From Candidatus Dojkabacteria bacterium (lineage in GTDB: Bacteria; Patescibacteria; Dojkabacteria; SC72): DNA of 64,000 bases. Below are positions 54,240 to 62,541 of this stretch, piece after piece (position 1 is the stretch's first letter; every line of letters begins with the position of its first letter). The notes beneath the pieces are model-generated. The model was not told where the DNA came from and ran no database searches. It worked only from the letters and a program-made list of their open reading frames with translations. The DNA lies in assembly GCA_023229785.1 (NCBI GenBank), contig JALNYV010000008.1, positions 1-64,000 of the forward strand, read 5' to 3'. Position numbers and translations under genes: made by a program.

Positions 54240-54315
54240 TGGTTGCGGGTGCGAGAGTTGGACTCGCCCCTCAAGGCTTATGAGGCCTGCGATTTAGCCG
54301 TTTATCCTACCCGCA
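54240..54315 (-). tRNA. tRNA with CAU anticodon (Met or Ile2), antisense to the arm
   Basis: Read on the minus strand the acceptor TGCGGGT (54309-54315) pairs with ACCCGCA (54244-54250), followed by A and encoded CCA (54240-54242). The T-stem is GCGAG/CTCGC with loop TCCAACT, where C replaces the usual U55. The anticodon loop is CTCATAA with CAT. The D-loop contains GG. The first pair U-A excludes an initiator tRNA of standard type. Elongator Met or lysidine-modified Ile cannot be told apart by eye. All genes around it run rightward. Confidence 0.8.
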
Positions 54316-54350
54316 AGTAATATATTAACAGAAAAAGAGTGAAGTGTAAA

Positions 54351-54497
54351 ATGACAACCGAGTATGTTCTTGATAAGAGTCACAAACGACAACTATGTTA
54401 CTGGTGCAGATACCGCCCTACGTGTTCTTTAGAGAATCTACATAGGGTGATGACGTTGAATATGGTGTGCTTTTTGTACCAACCACAAAAGAGGTAA
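54351..54497 (+). CDS. 48-aa Cys-containing peptide
   Basis: MTTEYVLDKSHKRQLCYWCR and CSLENLH give Cys ligands for zinc. It begins 36 bp past the tRNA. The function is unknown. Confidence 0.5.
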   Translation: MTTEYVLDKSHKRQLCYWCRYRPTCSLENLHRVMTLNMVCFLYQPQKR

Positions 54498-54499
54498 TT

Positions 54500-54610
54500 A
54501 TGTTCTGGTTAGGTCTAATAGTCGGTCTAGTTCTAGGTTGGTTATGGTGGGCTTTAGTGTTTCTGAGTAGTAAAGAGTTTTTCCCGAATGGTAGATGGAG
54601 AAAGAAATAA
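54500..54610 (+). CDS. 36-aa single-pass membrane peptide
   Basis: MFWLGLIVGLVLGWLWWALV is one strongly hydrophobic Trp-rich helix with a basic tail. It sits 2 bp after the previous gene and ends 1 bp before the methylase start. Confidence 0.5.
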   Translation: MFWLGLIVGLVLGWLWWALVFLSSKEFFPNGRWRKK

Positions 54611-54611
54611 A

Positions 54612-55196
54612 TTGAACGTCTTAGTAGCCTGCGAATGTTCCGGTAGAGTTAAAACAGCCTTTCGTAATAAAGGACACAATGCCTGGAGTTGTGATTTAGA
54701 ACCAAGTGAAATACTAGATGATAAATACCATATGCAAGATGATGTTTTAAAACACTTGAACGATGGTTGGGATTTAATGATAGCTCATCCACCTTGTACT
54801 TATTTGAGTAATGCCGGAGCAAGATTTATGTATCCTAATGGGATATTAAGTGAGGAAAGATTACAAAAGGCTAGTAACGGTAAGAAGTTGTTTATGGCTT
54901 TGTATAATTCTTCAATAAATCGAATTTGCATAGAAAATCCTATACCAATCAAAATTGTAAAGTTACCGCCTTATAGTCAAATAATAGAACCGTATTATTT
55001 TTTAGATGCAGCTCAAAAGAAAACTTGCTTATGGTTAAAGAATTTACCATTTTTGATGTATACGGGGATATTAGAAAAACCTCAAAGCACAAAAGTTCCA
55101 GGTAATTGGTTTAATAAGGGTGGTAAGGATAGGCAATCAAATCGTAGCCGTACTTTTCAAGGGATAGCTAATGCTATGGCAAACCAATGGGGGTGA
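54612..55196 (+). CDS. Phage-type DNA cytosine methyltransferase-like protein, 194 aa
   Basis: The start is taken at TTG 54612, matching the family start LNVLVACECSGRVKTAFRNK; the frame also opens at ATG 54588. Motifs: GHNAWSCDLEPSE, LMIAHPPCTYLSNAGARF (PPC as in C5-methylase motif IV), RICIENPIP, and KTCLWLKNLP. It lacks a clear target-recognition domain. This short family is common in phages and probably modifies DNA to evade restriction. Confidence 0.7.
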   Translation: MNVLVACECSGRVKTAFRNKGHNAWSCDLEPSEILDDKYHMQDDVLKHLNDGWDLMIAHPPCTYLSNAGARFMYPNGILSEERLQKASNGKKLFMALYNSSINRICIENPIPIKIVKLPPYSQIIEPYYFLDAAQKKTCLWLKNLPFLMYTGILEKPQSTKVPGNWFNKGGKDRQSNRSRTFQGIANAMANQWG

Positions 55197-55201
55197 TTTA
55201 A

Positions 55202-55366
55202 TTGAAAATAACTGTTAGCTTTGTTCCTGAAGATATTTGGATAGGTATTTGCTGGAAACATAGTCATAATGGTAGCCATCTTAAAACAAAATATGATTTT
55301 TATATTTGTCTTATTCCGTGTTTTCCAATTCATATAGATTTATTTGATTTAGCAAGAAAATATTGA
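55202..55366 (+). CDS. 54-aa protein, TTG start
   Basis: TTG 55202 has a GGGGGTG site. The sequence TVSFVPEDIWIGICWKHSHN is beta-rich with Cys and Trp (ICLIPCFPIHIDLFD). It fits the short phage protein class of unknown role. Confidence 0.5.
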   Translation: MKITVSFVPEDIWIGICWKHSHNGSHLKTKYDFYICLIPCFPIHIDLFDLARKY

Positions 55367-55418
55367 AGTCAAAAATACTTAGTAAGTATAATAAAAATAA
55401 AAAAGGGGGAATAACTAA

Positions 55419-55532
55419 ATGTCTAAATTCTTAAAAAAGAAACTGACTAAAACCGCAACACATAATAGAACTATGAGACTCGAAAAGAGTAAAGTAATGA
55501 AGTCTATCAGAAGAAAAACGAAAGGTATTTAA
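55419..55532 (+). CDS. 37-aa basic peptide
   Basis: MSKFLKKKLTKTATHNRTMR continues with a basic end (IRRKTKGI). GGGGGA precedes it. It could bind nucleic acid. Confidence 0.5.
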   Translation: MSKFLKKKLTKTATHNRTMRLEKSKVMKSIRRKTKGI

Positions 55533-55535
55533 TAT

Positions 55536-55727
55536 ATGACAGACAATGACAGAGAAGCGTTCATCAAAGGCATAACAGACTTGGCAAACTCAGAGAAAGT
55601 TAAGAAGGCGTGTGCCCCAAATGTGATGTACCACTCTAATTTAGACCAGAGTGAAGTCCTACGGGTATTGTATGCGCAGAAAATATTACTCGATAGTGCG
55701 GATGAAAAATCTATAGGAGATATTTAA
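55536..55727 (+). CDS. 63-aa helical protein
   Basis: The protein is a short helix bundle (REAFIKGITDLANSEKVKKA, EVLRVLYAQKILLDSADEKS). The end overlaps the next gene by one base. The function is unknown. Confidence 0.5.
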   Translation: MTDNDREAFIKGITDLANSEKVKKACAPNVMYHSNLDQSEVLRVLYAQKILLDSADEKSIGDI

Positions 55728-56059
55728 TGGTTTGGGATTCTACAGGATTGGTAATCGCTAATAGTATTTTAATTTTGCTTACCATAGTAGCCTATTTGTT
55801 TTTAGGCTATTTGATTTTTATAGTTATTAAAAGCATAGACTTTAAACGCAGATATGAAGTGGTTATTACTGATAAAGACAAAATGGAAATGGACTGGAAA
55901 ATACTCTATCCGATGTTTGAAGTAAAGGCTAAGATAAAAGTGTTAAATAGAGAGGATGCAGTTTGGATAAGACGGTGTGAGCATATCAATAACATAACAC
56001 CTAGCATTGTTAAAGAGCCTTTAAAATCCGATGTTGATAGAGAGTTGGGTTATTTATGA
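55727..56059 (+). CDS. Single-pass membrane protein, 110 aa
   Basis: One long hydrophobic stretch (residues 8-36, VIANSILILLTIVAYLFLGY then LIFIVIKSI) precedes a basic, beta-prone cytoplasmic part (YEVVITDKDKMEMDWKIL). It lies at the front of the sugar cassette and overlaps the SGNH gene by 4 bp. Confidence 0.55.
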   Translation: MVWDSTGLVIANSILILLTIVAYLFLGYLIFIVIKSIDFKRRYEVVITDKDKMEMDWKILYPMFEVKAKIKVLNREDAVWIRRCEHINNITPSIVKEPLKSDVDRELGYL

Positions 56060-56709
56060 AAACACTCGTAGTAACTGATTGCACCAGCTTATCGATACCT
56101 AGATTTGGAACTAATCTTCAAGATACTTACATCGGGAAACTAGATGGTTTTGTTCAGTTACTTTCAGGCGGTGGATGGGCTATCAAAGAATATGCGCTTA
56201 GAGTTCAGAATGTTCTAGGATATTACGAGCCTTTAGCGTTTGATTATGGGATATTAGGGTTAGGGCTTGCCGATTGTGCGCCTAGACCTATACCGCAATC
56301 AGTTAGATTTGTAGTAGAACGAACTCCGTTTATTTTGCGCCAGCGAATTGTTAGATATATCCATAATCATAGACCTCAGATGCAACAAGTTAAATTCTAT
56401 CAGTACACGCCAATAGATTTATTCACACAATATTACAGTGAGATATTACGCAACGTAGTAAGGTTATGCGTGAATGTTATTGTTATTCCGATAGTTCCGA
56501 TAAAAGACGAAATAGAAAAGCAATCTCCGCAATTCAGAAGCCAAATAGAGGTATACAACAAACAGATAATCGCTATGAGTAAATATTATCCGAATGTAAA
56601 AGTATTGAGCCTTGATGGTATGACAGACGATTGCTTGATTGAAGATGCTCATATTACAACAGCAGGACATAATTACATATGGGTGCAATTAAAGGAATTA
56701 ATAAAATGA
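56056..56709 (+). CDS. SGNH/GDSL esterase-like protein, 217 aa
   Basis: The N-terminus VVTDCTSLSIPRFGTNL has a block I-like start with Ser, GILGLGLADCAPRP is block III-like, and DAHITTAGHNYI is the terminal D-x-x-H-like block. The middle is hydrophobic. SGNH enzymes remove acyl groups from sugars, including acetylated sialic acids. It leads the sugar cassette. Deviation from canonical GDS leaves activity uncertain. Confidence 0.6.
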   Translation: MKTLVVTDCTSLSIPRFGTNLQDTYIGKLDGFVQLLSGGGWAIKEYALRVQNVLGYYEPLAFDYGILGLGLADCAPRPIPQSVRFVVERTPFILRQRIVRYIHNHRPQMQQVKFYQYTPIDLFTQYYSEILRNVVRLCVNVIVIPIVPIKDEIEKQSPQFRSQIEVYNKQIIAMSKYYPNVKVLSLDGMTDDCLIEDAHITTAGHNYIWVQLKELIK

Positions 56710-57380
56710 AAATAGGAATATTTATTCCGGCAAGGTTAGAGTCTACTCGATTACCTGGTAAACATTTACTTAAGATTAAAAACCGAGAATGTTTAGCGCA
56801 TCTCATAGATAGAATAAAAACAAGCAAACTGTTTGATTTAATAGCAGTATGCGTTCCGTGTACTGTTGAAGATGGGAAACTAATAGATATAGCCGAAAGA
56901 GAATATGTGTTTTGGGTGCAGGGTAATAAAGACGATATTCTTAAAAGGTATATTAACGCTGTAGATTATTTAGGACTTAATTTTGTAGTTAATGTAGATG
57001 GTGATGATTTATTTTGTGACCCTAATTATATAGACAAGGTGATTCAAAAATACAAAGAAACAAATTGCGATGTGGTTTATACAAGCGGATTACCCTTCGG
57101 AGTAGGTTGTTTTGGGTTTACACCCAATTCACTTAAAACACTAGTTAGACAGGGCAAGGGTGGAGATTATAATTGGGGCAAGTTATTTACTGAAAATTCT
57201 GAATTTAAACGTGAAGTTATACAAGCCGAGCCGAAACATAATTATCCAAATTTCAGGTTGAGCCTTGATACCTATGAGGACTTCGGATACTTGTCTGGAA
57301 TATTCTGCGAACTTTACAGATACGGTAAAGTGTTCTCTCTCGATGATATTATAAATCTTTTAATAAAAAGGGCGTGTTAA
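56706..57380 (+). CDS. SpsF-like cytidylyltransferase, 224 aa
   Basis: ATG 56706 overlaps the previous stop. Motifs: IPARLESTRLPGKHLL (nucleotide loop), GNKDDILKRYINAV, VVNVDGDDLFCDP (metal Asp), and RLS-LDTYEDFGYL near the end. This is the CMP-sugar synthetase (CTP_transf_3) family, most like SpsF. It would activate a sugar acid with CTP. With a NeuC-like enzyme and polysialyltransferase-like enzyme it forms part of a nonulosonic-acid-type pathway. Confidence 0.8.
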   Translation: MKIGIFIPARLESTRLPGKHLLKIKNRECLAHLIDRIKTSKLFDLIAVCVPCTVEDGKLIDIAEREYVFWVQGNKDDILKRYINAVDYLGLNFVVNVDGDDLFCDPNYIDKVIQKYKETNCDVVYTSGLPFGVGCFGFTPNSLKTLVRQGKGGDYNWGKLFTENSEFKREVIQAEPKHNYPNFRLSLDTYEDFGYLSGIFCELYRYGKVFSLDDIINLLIKRAC

Positions 57381-58435
57381 TGATAGTAATATGCGAAACA
57401 TATCCGCAGGTTAGGTATGCTATTAGTCTTATTAAGCATTCGCCTCATACCATAGTTTTTACGTATTGGGATAATATAAGCCGTATATTTCAAGACGTAT
57501 CCAGAGATTTTCATTATGGCATTGAAGTTATTAAAATCAAACCATTCCAGTCGAGTCCTAATCAGCCGTCTAATTTTTTAGGTAAGTTCAATTATCTATT
57601 AAAAGAGTCTACGAAAGGGATAGAGTATTTTAACGAGCATTATAAATATTTAGACCAGTATGAAAACAAAGATGTTTATTTCTTTAGTCGATGGTGTAAT
57701 TCATTGGATTTTTATTATATCTTGAGCAGATTATCAAAACAGAATAGGATAATTTACCACAAGGATACAGTTCAAAACTCGATAAAGAATGTGGCGGTTG
57801 TTAGTCCCACAATCGGGCAAAGAGCAGGTTTATGGTATATCAGGCGTTTGTATGGTGATAATGGTGGTGGTATCAGTTTAAATAAAGACCCGTTAGGTAG
57901 GATAGGATATTGTATCAGTGAGCAATTTATTAACAAGGTTTGTTTACAAAAAGATATTAAAATAGATACAGTAACCTACTTTCAAAATTACAAATGTTTG
58001 TATTTGCACGAAGATTTAAAAGAGTACGGCTATGTAGACGATACTTATAATGCTGAAATAGAAAACCTATTGGGCATTGTTAAAGAATACATATCTGAAA
58101 ATAGTTTAGCGGTTAAATACCATCCGGCATCAAGCAAGTGCAATAGAAACCTGAGTGTTAAAAACGAATTGTGCCATTACATTCCAGCAGAGTTTTATTT
58201 TAACAATAACGTGGAAGTGTATATCAGTGTTGGCTCGACAGCGTTGACTAACGTAACCAAAGGAACTGCTATATCTTTAATTAACCTGATTACTTTTAAA
58301 GAGCAGAGATACAAAGACATATTCGTAAATTATCTTGATACATTAAAACAGACGAATATTCTTTTTCCGAAGTCTGTAGATGAGTTTAGGAACATGCTAA
58401 GTAGTATATGTTTGACTTTGAGTAGCGAAAAATAA
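57380..58435 (+). CDS. Polysialyltransferase-like glycosyltransferase, 351 aa
   Basis: ATG 57380 overlaps the SpsF-like gene's stop. The sequence has AVKYHPASS (the HP motif) and VYISVGSTALTN (the S/T-S motif), both near the C-terminus, as in bacterial sialyl- and polysialyltransferases (GT38/GT52). The N-terminal part is a Rossmann-like half. It would transfer CMP-activated sugars. The exact donor is inferred from its neighbours. Confidence 0.7.
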   Translation: MIVICETYPQVRYAISLIKHSPHTIVFTYWDNISRIFQDVSRDFHYGIEVIKIKPFQSSPNQPSNFLGKFNYLLKESTKGIEYFNEHYKYLDQYENKDVYFFSRWCNSLDFYYILSRLSKQNRIIYHKDTVQNSIKNVAVVSPTIGQRAGLWYIRRLYGDNGGGISLNKDPLGRIGYCISEQFINKVCLQKDIKIDTVTYFQNYKCLYLHEDLKEYGYVDDTYNAEIENLLGIVKEYISENSLAVKYHPASSKCNRNLSVKNELCHYIPAEFYFNNNVEVYISVGSTALTNVTKGTAISLINLITFKEQRYKDIFVNYLDTLKQTNILFPKSVDEFRNMLSSICLTLSSEK

Positions 58436-59547
58436 TGAGAAGAATTGTGGTTGTAACAGGTACTAGAGCGGAATATGGTATATTGCGTTCTGTTATAAAA
58501 GAGATAAACAAACAGGATGAATTACAGTTAGTAGTTACCGGAAGTCATTTATCAAGTGAATTTGGTAATACAGTAGACGAGATAATTAAAGACGGATATA
58601 AAATAGAGGCGCAAGTAAACATTAATCCTGATAATGATTCTCTATGTTCAATGGCAAAATCTATCGGGATATGCACTCAAGTTATGGCTATTACGTTTGA
58701 GCGTTTAAAACCAGATATAATAGTTTTGCTAGGCGATAGAATAGAAGTATTAGCATCCGCTATATCAGGCTCTTATATGAATATCCCCATAGCTCACATA
58801 CACGGTGGAGATAGGTCTATCAGTGATGATTCAGCAAGGCACGCAATTACTAAATTAGCTCATATCCACTTTCCTGCTACACAACAAAGTGCAAACAGAA
58901 TATTAAAACTAGGTGAAGATGAATGGCGGATATATACAGTTGGTTCTCCGGCAATAGATGAAATAAAAGAATATTCATTAAAAACAGATGTTATAAAAAA
59001 GTATAGAGTTGATATTTCAAAACCTTTAATATTGTTTGTTCAACATTCTGTTACAAGCGAAATAGACGATATAAGGAAACAAATAGGTGAGTCATTGGAA
59101 TCACTAAAGAATTTCAACTACCCTGTAATTGCTATATATCCAAACTCAGATGCGGGGAATAAAACAATTATTGATGGATTAATGGATTGTATTTCGGATA
59201 ATATCAAAGTGTTTAAAAGCATTCCACGCCAAGATTATTTAGGGTTATTACAGATATCCAATGTTCTGGTAGGAAATTCCAGCAGTGGAATTATAGAGAC
59301 ACCCTACTTAGGGATTCCATCGGTTAATATTGGGAATCGCCAGCAAGGGCGTGAACGGGATTGTAACGTATTAAACGTAGGATATGATAGAAACGAAATA
59401 ACAAGCGCAATTAAATATGCTATATTTGATTTTAAGTTTAAGTGTAGACATATTTATGGTTCAGGTGGTTCAGGGCTGAAAATAGCTTCCACACTTCACA
59501 ATATAGAGTTATCAAAGAGGTTATTACAAAAAACGATTACTTATTGA
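58435..59547 (+). CDS. neuC: UDP-GlcNAc 2-epimerase, NeuC-like, 370 aa
   Basis: VVTGTRAEYGIL opens the family; others are VLLGDRIEVLASA, HIHGGDRSISDDSARHAITK and LVGNSSSGIIETPYLGIPSV. The length fits NeuC (hydrolysing epimerases of about 370-390 aa) better than MnaA. It would make ManNAc, the sialic acid precursor. No NeuB is visible. Confidence 0.85.
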   Translation: MRRIVVVTGTRAEYGILRSVIKEINKQDELQLVVTGSHLSSEFGNTVDEIIKDGYKIEAQVNINPDNDSLCSMAKSIGICTQVMAITFERLKPDIIVLLGDRIEVLASAISGSYMNIPIAHIHGGDRSISDDSARHAITKLAHIHFPATQQSANRILKLGEDEWRIYTVGSPAIDEIKEYSLKTDVIKKYRVDISKPLILFVQHSVTSEIDDIRKQIGESLESLKNFNYPVIAIYPNSDAGNKTIIDGLMDCISDNIKVFKSIPRQDYLGLLQISNVLVGNSSSGIIETPYLGIPSVNIGNRQQGRERDCNVLNVGYDRNEITSAIKYAIFDFKFKCRHIYGSGGSGLKIASTLHNIELSKRLLQKTITY

Positions 59548-59554
59548 GGTATAA

Positions 59555-60019
59555 ATGCTAAGAAGATTATCTGAAAATGATTATTCCACTTTATCTACAT
59601 ACTTGAGTAGTTTACCAGAGCAAGATAAAAGATGGTTTTCACCTCACGGATTTGGGATAGATTCGATAGAAGAACTCAAGAATAATCTCAAGCATTGGTT
59701 TTATATATTTAGTTTGGATGGCATAGACGTAGGATACGGTATGATTAGAAAATGGGAAGAATATCATGCGCCAACAATCGGATATGTTATCTGGAACAAA
59801 TACCGATGCAAAGGATACGGCAATCAAATAGTTAACGAGTTAGTGAACAAAGCATATCAAAAGGGCTTCTATGACATCAAGGCAAGCGTTCACTATTACA
59901 ATAAGGCCAGTATGAAAGCACTGAGAAATAGAGGATTTAGATTTATTGGTCAAGTCAAAGAGAATGACTCAGAAAGGGATTTCCTTTGGTTTTTACTTGA
60001 TGAAAGGGTTTGTGATTAA
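59555..60019 (+). CDS. GNAT acetyltransferase, 154 aa
   Basis: RCKGYGNQIVNELVNKAYQK is the acetyl-CoA loop (R-x-x-G-x-G/A) and helix. VHYYNKASMKALRNRGFRFI is the GNAT motif B (N.AS.KALEK.GF). It probably acetylates a sugar or its lipid carrier in the cassette. Confidence 0.8.
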   Translation: MLRRLSENDYSTLSTYLSSLPEQDKRWFSPHGFGIDSIEELKNNLKHWFYIFSLDGIDVGYGMIRKWEEYHAPTIGYVIWNKYRCKGYGNQIVNELVNKAYQKGFYDIKASVHYYNKASMKALRNRGFRFIGQVKENDSERDFLWFLLDERVCD

Positions 60020-60023
60020 ATTT

Positions 60024-60551
60024 ATGCAACAAATTGATTTGAGTATTCCCAAAGGCGCAATCTTTTCAGATGATGGTAAATTCCGCTATGCTTTATGGAG
60101 GGTCTGTAAAGATATGTTTTCTACTTCACGAAACCTAAAGATACGGTTACAAATAAGTTTAAATCCGTCTACCGCCGGAAAGTTAAATGATGACCCAACA
60201 ATCTCTCGGAGTGTAGTGAGAGCCGTTAAAGATGGATTTGGAGTGTTTATGCAAGGAAATTTATCAGCTTATATTTCAACAGACCCCAAAATATTTTTGA
60301 GAGAAGGTTGCCAGATAGGGTTAGAGACAGATGATTATTTAAGGCAAATGATTTCCTTAGCCTTATTAAGTGGTGGGCAAGTCGTTTGTGCATGGGGAAG
60401 TTTTTTAGGTATTTCAGAACGTGCTAAGGAAGTTTTAAAGATGATACCAGAACCATATTGTTTAGGAGTTAATCCAGATGGAAACCCAAAACATCCATTG
60501 TATATTGGTTATAATATCCCGATGGTTAGATACCAACCGATTAAAATATAA
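60024..60551 (+). CDS. DUF1643-family protein, 175 aa
   Basis: The start at 60024 follows the GNAT stop. Conserved parts: GAIFSDDGKFRYALWRVCKD, ISLNPSTAGKLNDDPTISRS, FVFMQGNLSAYISTDPK-like, VVCAWGSFLG and LGVNPDGNPKHPLYIG. These match DUF1643, which is common in phages and mobile islands and resembles a glycosylase-like fold by the AWG motif. The function is unknown. Confidence 0.75.
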   Translation: MQQIDLSIPKGAIFSDDGKFRYALWRVCKDMFSTSRNLKIRLQISLNPSTAGKLNDDPTISRSVVRAVKDGFGVFMQGNLSAYISTDPKIFLREGCQIGLETDDYLRQMISLALLSGGQVVCAWGSFLGISERAKEVLKMIPEPYCLGVNPDGNPKHPLYIGYNIPMVRYQPIKI

Positions 60552-60563
60552 GGAGTTAAACCA

Positions 60564-60836
60564 ATGAAAAATTATCCATATTTAAAATTATCTGCCATAG
60601 AAAAGAATCTTCCCGAAATGAAATCTTTGGGTGTAAGTAAAGTTGCAAGAAGCCAGCGTGGGTTTTTACCTGCTTATCGCCGTGCTAATGGTAATCCTAA
60701 TAATCTTAGTGCAGATTGGAAAAGAAAAAGAGACGGATTTGTAGCAAGGCATTTAGCTCAATACAAAGTAGATAAAGGGCATAGGCGTAGGTTGGCCTTG
60801 ATAGCGTGGGCTTATAACCCTGATAAGATAAAATAG
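60564..60836 (+). CDS. 90-aa basic protein
   Basis: Lys/Arg-rich with SKVARSQRGFLPAYRRANGN and SADWKRKRDGFVARHLAQYK. It resembles small phage DNA-binding proteins. AAGGAG precedes it. Confidence 0.6.
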   Translation: MKNYPYLKLSAIEKNLPEMKSLGVSKVARSQRGFLPAYRRANGNPNNLSADWKRKRDGFVARHLAQYKVDKGHRRRLALIAWAYNPDKIK

Positions 60837-60962
60837 GACTACCATTATCATTACTTTAGGGTGTTATATGTTCCAAACATTGTATTGTATCAATGCAAAA
60901 CACACTAGAATTGATTATAGTAAGTGACACGCACTTGCACATAGTATATAGAGGGAAGTAAA

Positions 60963-61130
60963 ATGCAAAGAACATCAGAATCAAAGCAAAGGATTAGACA
61001 AGGTACTTCAGTAGCAATCAAAAGAAAGTGGTCGAATAAAAAACCTTGTGATAATTGTGGTAAAAGAACATTAGGCAACCACAAACGAGAAAATGGGCAA
61101 TATCTTTGCAGAAAATGCTTGGAGGGATAG
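60963..61130 (+). CDS. 55-aa zinc-finger peptide
   Basis: A basic helix (ESKQRIRQGTSVAIKRKWSN) precedes CDNCGKRTL and CRKCLEG, a C4 ribbon. It is similar to many phage ribbon proteins. The end is 4 bp before the next gene. Confidence 0.6.
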   Translation: MQRTSESKQRIRQGTSVAIKRKWSNKKPCDNCGKRTLGNHKRENGQYLCRKCLEG

Positions 61131-61134
61131 AAAT

Positions 61135-61305
61135 ATGAACGATAATGATTACTATGGTGATGATATGGATGAAAGGGATATTAAAGAATTAAAAGATTTA
61201 ATTAGAGAACGCAAATTTGCTAATGATAAAATATCATGTTATCATTTAGACAGTTTAGAAGTTAAAGACGAGTTAAAAATATCTAGCGAGGAGAATAGAT
61301 TATGA
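61135..61305 (+). CDS. 56-aa acidic peptide
   Basis: ATG 61135 has GGAGGG upstream. MNDNDYYGDDMDERDIKELK is acidic. It overlaps the next gene by ATGA. The function is unknown. Confidence 0.5.
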   Translation: MNDNDYYGDDMDERDIKELKDLIRERKFANDKISCYHLDSLEVKDELKISSEENRL

Positions 61306-61424
61306 AAAAGAGTAGTACCCATACGAAGCAAAAGCCACGTAGCCTTACTCCTAACCATTTGTACAGACAGTTAAGAAAGCAAAATGCCAAGCAAGCCGGA
61401 GAAGTTAAGCATAAGCACAAATAA
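61302..61424 (+). CDS. 40-aa basic peptide
   Basis: MKKSSTHTKQKPRSLTPNHL is basic throughout (RKQNAKQAGEVKHKHK). It is the last gene before the convergent terminator. Probably nucleic-acid binding. Confidence 0.5.
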   Translation: MKKSSTHTKQKPRSLTPNHLYRQLRKQNAKQAGEVKHKHK

Positions 61425-61452
61425 CTTAATAATGCAGTTTAAGACAAATTTA

Positions 61453-61508
61453 AAAGGCTTTGAATGGTGAAAGGTACTTAGATACCTAAAACACCAAACA
61501 AAGCCTTT
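61453..61508. terminator. Three-tier bidirectional terminator hairpin
   Basis: The outer stem AAAGGCTTTG (61453-61462) pairs with CAAAGCCTTT (61499-61508). Inside are GGTG/CACC and AGGTA/TACCT stems around a 6-nt loop. It lies between convergent arms and has T-rich or A-rich flanks suited to stop transcription from both sides. Confidence 0.8.
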
Positions 61509-61538
61509 CTTGCATTTTGTACGATGTTTAGTAATGGT

Positions 61539-61853
61539 TTAAATTGTTGGTAGTACCTTGTTTTTCAATACGTCAATTAAAGAGTGAAGTCCATCAACCT
61601 TTTTATTGAGCTTTTCAAAGTCATCAAAGCCTACGCATTTTATTTCGTGTTCTACCATATAGTGTAATGCACCTTGTGTAGTTGCAAAAAATCCAATAGC
61701 CTTTAATCTTTCTGTTCCAATATTTTCAGGTTTCACCTTTTTACCAGTTTTATTATTACCTGTTATAATTTGTTTTTCGTACAAGATGACGTTTAATGGG
61801 TCAGTTCCTATGCAATATTTTTCACCAACGTCTAAATTAGTTTTACTTTTCAT
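61539..61853 (-). CDS. 104-aa protein with coiled end
   Basis: TRATTQGALHYMVEHEIKC-like middle (here ATTQGALHYMVEHEIKC) and a coil at the end (KLNKKVDGLHSLIDVLKNKV). It resembles phage proteins of unknown function. It is coupled by ATGA to the upstream gene. Confidence 0.5.
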   Translation of the reverse strand: MKSKTNLDVGEKYCIGTDPLNVILYEKQIITGNNKTGKKVKPENIGTERLKAIGFFATTQGALHYMVEHEIKCVGFDDFEKLNKKVDGLHSLIDVLKNKVLPTI

Positions 61854-62059
61854 TCCTTCTCCTCATTTTCTATTTCGTCAAATCTTTCATTAAGTTGTTC
61901 TAAATTACGTAATACCTGTGAAGCTACAACACCATTTTTAACATAGGCTAATAGGGTAGATTTTATTGAACAACAGTTTTTCTCAGAATCCCACGCAGCA
62001 CAATTATTTTCAAAACAAGTTAGTTCTTTAGCGTTTATCAGCGGTAACATACATTTCAT
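61850..62059 (-). CDS. 69-aa Cys-containing protein
   Basis: ATG 62059 has GAGGAT upstream; the longer frame to 62116 is less likely. CFENNCAAWDSEKNCCSIKS is a probable metal site, followed by a helical end. The function is unknown. Confidence 0.5.
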   Translation of the reverse strand: MKCMLPLINAKELTCFENNCAAWDSEKNCCSIKSTLLAYVKNGVVASQVLRNLEQLNERFDEIENEEKE

Positions 62060-62222
62060 TTTTATCCTCTTTAATCCCTGAACATTCAAACTTACGATGG
62101 TAGTCGTACTTTCCAATTTGGTAGTAATTCTCTTTTCGGATAACCATATGACACTTATGACAGTTGGTTTCGTCTTTAGCCCATTTCTTGACTATTGGCA
62201 ATATATATAACACTTCAGACAT
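62028..62222 (-). CDS. 64-aa Cys/His protein
   Basis: CHKCHMVIRKENYYQIGKYD then YHRKFEC gives C-x2-C-H...H-x4-C for zinc. It overlaps the next gene by 32 bp, so the pair is probably coupled. The function is unknown. Confidence 0.5.
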   Translation of the reverse strand: MSEVLYILPIVKKWAKDETNCHKCHMVIRKENYYQIGKYDYHRKFECSGIKEDKNEMYVTADKR

Positions 62223-62236
62223 AATATAATTTATCC

Positions 62237-62497
62237 TTAAAAATACAAATCAGGTATTCTTGGATTAGCATTACCTTTTCTCATAGCTTCTTCGATGATA
62301 TCATGGCAAGGCCTACAAATCCACTCTATGTTAATAGGGCTATTGCTACCGCCACAAGATTTAGGAATGATATGGTGTCTTGTTAATTTCTTTTTCATAC
62401 CACACATTTGGCACAGATTATTTTTAGGATAGCCTATATCTGTTTTTCTAAATATTGGTTCGCCATTAACTTGTGAATATTGGTCATATTTGTTCAT
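62237..62497 (-). CDS. HNH nuclease, 86 aa
   Basis: CQMCGMKKKLTRHHIIPKSC then a Gly/Ser stretch and INIEWICRPCHDIIE have the CxxC, HH, N and CxxCH of the phage HNH family. Proteins of this size cut DNA at packaging ends or act as homing enzymes. Confidence 0.75.
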   Translation of the reverse strand: MNKYDQYSQVNGEPIFRKTDIGYPKNNLCQMCGMKKKLTRHHIIPKSCGGSNSPINIEWICRPCHDIIEEAMRKGNANPRIPDLYF

Positions 62498-62541
62498 TTG
62501 AAGTAGTTTATTGTTGCCTCCATTCTCCCATATTTACCTTT

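Noticed and set aside
54240..54315. Plus-strand tRNA-His reading
   Set aside because: The T-arm and D-arm do not form on this strand and there is no CCA; the minus-strand reading is clearly better.
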